NCBI GenBank assembly: GCA_937944035.1
Contig: CALDZQ010000082.1
Location: forward strand, 1 to 13,480
Length of the DNA: 13,480 nucleotides
Direction: 5' to 3'
Origin: an uncultured Neomegalonema sp.
Lineage (GTDB): Bacteria > Pseudomonadota > Alphaproteobacteria > Rhodobacterales > Rhodobacteraceae
The notes beneath the pieces were generated by a model, which was not told where the DNA came from, searched no databases, and worked only from the letters and a program-made list of their open reading frames with translations. The position numbers and the translations under genes were made by a program. Shown here one piece after another: positions 11,938-13,480 of the stretch. Position 1 is the first letter of the stretch. Every line of letters begins with the position of its first letter.

Positions 11938-13476
11938 TCACTCTCTTTTGGGGCTGATGCTCCAAGCGGTTCCCATCACCAAGACCAGCAGCAGCGCGGG
12001 GATAATTGCCAACGGCTCGCCCGCCGCGACCATCGCCGTCGCGCCCGCACACAGGATCGAGGCGGTGGCTTCAGTGAAGGTTGACGCTTTTGAAGCAACC
12101 TGACGGCGGCGGAACATCGCCCGTTTGGCCTGCGCACGGAACCACAGCTGGACCAAAATGGCGCAGCTTGCCGCGATCAATGCGCCGCAAAAAGTGACCA
12201 GCGCCCCCCATAGCGAAATCAACGCCAAGCCCGCCGCGAGCGGCGCTACAGCGATTGAAACGATCACCAGCACCGCCCTGACCTTCGCCCACAAGCGCGC
12301 TGATCCGGAAACCGGGGCTGTTGCGATCAAATCAGGCGCATCCTCGCCTGAGATCGTCAGCCAAGCCAACCCTCCCGCGAGTTGGCCGATTGCCATGACG
12401 ATCACAGGCGCGATTATCACTGAAATCCGGATGTCCTCGCCAAAGCTGATCCACAGCATCACCGCAGGCGGCAGCAGATAAAGGACTTGCATCAGCGTTT
12501 GCGAGATCAGCCACGGATCGCGGGCAATCAGCTTGAGTTCCTTATGCACCAGGGCCGCGCCGGTCGAGCGCATCCGGAAAGCACGATGCGCACCGCTTTG
12601 CCGCTTGGTCTCCTCTGACACGCCAAGCGCGGCGATGACGATCCGGCGAAACTGGATGGCTCCTGTGCAGGCGGCGGCGATAAAGAAAAGCAGCGCGCTG
12701 AACAGGATGAGAGCCAGCGGGCCGCTTTGCCCCGTCACAGCGGCGGCGGGCAGCCAGAAAGCCGACCCGGCGGCGGGCGCGTTCGCGGCGATAAACTCAG
12801 GATTGAACAGCGAAAACCGGGACATCGAGCCGTAAGAAACAATCGCCACGATTTGCAGGCCGATCAGAAAAGTCGCACCGACTACCGCCGCTGTGATCTG
12901 CGCGATCAGCCGCGTGCGCTTTGCCCCCACTCCGCGAAAGAGGCCGAGTGTGACCAGCACTGCCACCCCCGTCGCAAGTAGCGAAACCGCCAGCATGACG
13001 GGATATCCGGCCAGCCAATGCGGCCCGTCCAACACTGCCGCCACATTGATAAACGGGGCGACCATCAACACAGACATTGCCCAGCTTGTCAGGCCCATCA
13101 TCGCTATCCGGACAAGAAACAGATCACGCGACGGCGCGGGGGAGGACAGGATCAGGTCCAGATCGTCCCGCGCATAGAATGCCCGCGTCACAGACTCCAT
13201 CGCTTGCGACAGCACCATCGTAAAGCTGAGGGCAACACTGACAGAAATCACGGTCATTGCGGTCTGGTCCAGCGTCCCGCCGCGCGCGAAGAAGGGCGAG
13301 AGAACCGCGTAGCCGATCAGGTGCAGGATAACTGCGAACACCGCAATTCCCGCCAGCGCCCGCCGCGTGCTGCGGTTGCGCCTTCCCGAAAACAGCCATG
13401 ACCAGTCCCGCCATGTCAGCGTCAGCTCATGGCGCGTGAATCGCGACAGCGCAGAAGGGGCGGCCAGCGCGCTCAT
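11938..13476 (-). CDS. ABC-2-type transporter permease, internally duplicated
   Basis: A 512-residue inner-membrane protein with about 12 hydrophobic segments (roughly 39-63, 71-92, 118-147, 152-180, 190-214, 253-276, 326-346, 351-376, 400-424, 425-447, 470-484 and 488-507). It should be the membrane part of an ABC exporter; the ATPase is not in the window and would be expected upstream, past the right edge. The two halves look alike: HELTLTWRDWSWLFS (16-30) against KELKLIARDPWLISQ (312-326), and DLILSSPAPSRDLFLVR (107-123) against DLIATAPVSGSARLWAK (382-398). The ATG at 13476 is four bases from the window edge, so its ribosome-binding site is unseen and a further upstream start cannot be excluded. 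The substrate cannot be inferred. Confidence 0.85.
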   Translation of the reverse strand: MSALAAPSALSRFTRHELTLTWRDWSWLFSGRRNRSTRRALAGIAVFAVILHLIGYAVLSPFFARGGTLDQTAMTVISVSVALSFTMVLSQAMESVTRAFYARDDLDLILSSPAPSRDLFLVRIAMMGLTSWAMSVLMVAPFINVAAVLDGPHWLAGYPVMLAVSLLATGVAVLVTLGLFRGVGAKRTRLIAQITAAVVGATFLIGLQIVAIVSYGSMSRFSLFNPEFIAANAPAAGSAFWLPAAAVTGQSGPLALILFSALLFFIAAACTGAIQFRRIVIAALGVSEETKRQSGAHRAFRMRSTGAALVHKELKLIARDPWLISQTLMQVLYLLPPAVMLWISFGEDIRISVIIAPVIVMAIGQLAGGLAWLTISGEDAPDLIATAPVSGSARLWAKVRAVLVIVSIAVAPLAAGLALISLWGALVTFCGALIAASCAILVQLWFRAQAKRAMFRRRQVASKASTFTEATASILCAGATAMVAAGEPLAIIPALLLVLVMGTAWSISPKRE

Positions 13477-13480
13477 GCGG

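Noticed and set aside
1..13480. CRISPR array, prophage, transposase, tRNA or rRNA gene.
   Set aside because: No regularly spaced repeats, phage or transposase proteins, or recognisable RNA genes were seen on either strand.

Overview
The window looks like a chromosomal segment of an alphaproteobacterium of fairly high G+C (judged by eye, not computed). The main pointers are a lspA / DUF3035-type lipoprotein / two M16 peptidases cluster, a layout I associate with alphaproteobacteria, and an intergenic repeat whose design recalls those scattered through rhizobial-type genomes. The order or genus cannot be fixed. Most genes are ordinary housekeeping or conserved accessory genes. There is no phage, transposase, CRISPR array, rRNA or tRNA in view. 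I did not find a new multi-gene system; the least explained content is in the non-coding repeats.

Layout. (1) Positions 1-1814, minus strand: a small zinc-ribbon membrane protein, then queC, queD and the first part of queE, the three enzymes that take GTP-derived dihydroneopterin triphosphate to the 7-deazaguanine preQ0 used for queuosine. queC and queD overlap by one base, but queD and queE are separated by about 180 bp holding a REPIN-like pair of inverted hairpins. (2) Positions 2001-3872, plus strand: yqgE (AlgH family), dgkA starting at a TTG that overlaps the yqgE stop, a second REP-like hairpin, and an unknown 230-residue protein. (3) Positions 3906-8615, minus strand: a small secreted protein of unknown function, lspA, a lipoprotein, an M16 peptidase with the full zinc site and an M16 paralogue that has lost it. 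A strong rho-independent terminator closes the unit. (4) Positions 8754-10737, plus strand: an HD-domain phosphohydrolase and a GT4 glycosyltransferase of the exosortase A (XrtA)-associated type. (5) Positions 10919-13476, minus strand: a CPBP-family intramembrane protease and a 12-helix ABC-2-type permease that looks internally duplicated.

How the parts fit. LspA cleaves prolipoproteins, and the next gene encodes a clear lipoprotein, so these two are functionally matched. The two M16 proteins are translationally coupled and probably form an active/inactive pair in the periplasm. queC-queD-queE is one pathway.

Repeats. Two direct copies of a 105-bp element (3940-4044 and 10817-10921; 100 of 105 positions equal by my alignment) sit in the same orientation between convergent genes. 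Each has one end at the stop codon of a minus-strand gene, and the second copy supplies the TAG stop of the CPBP gene. A separate REP-like hairpin family occurs at 181-278 (inverted pair), 2980-3030, and as a decayed unit at 3873-3897. Base changes on the two sides of the first two stems compensate each other, which suggests that the folded form is kept.
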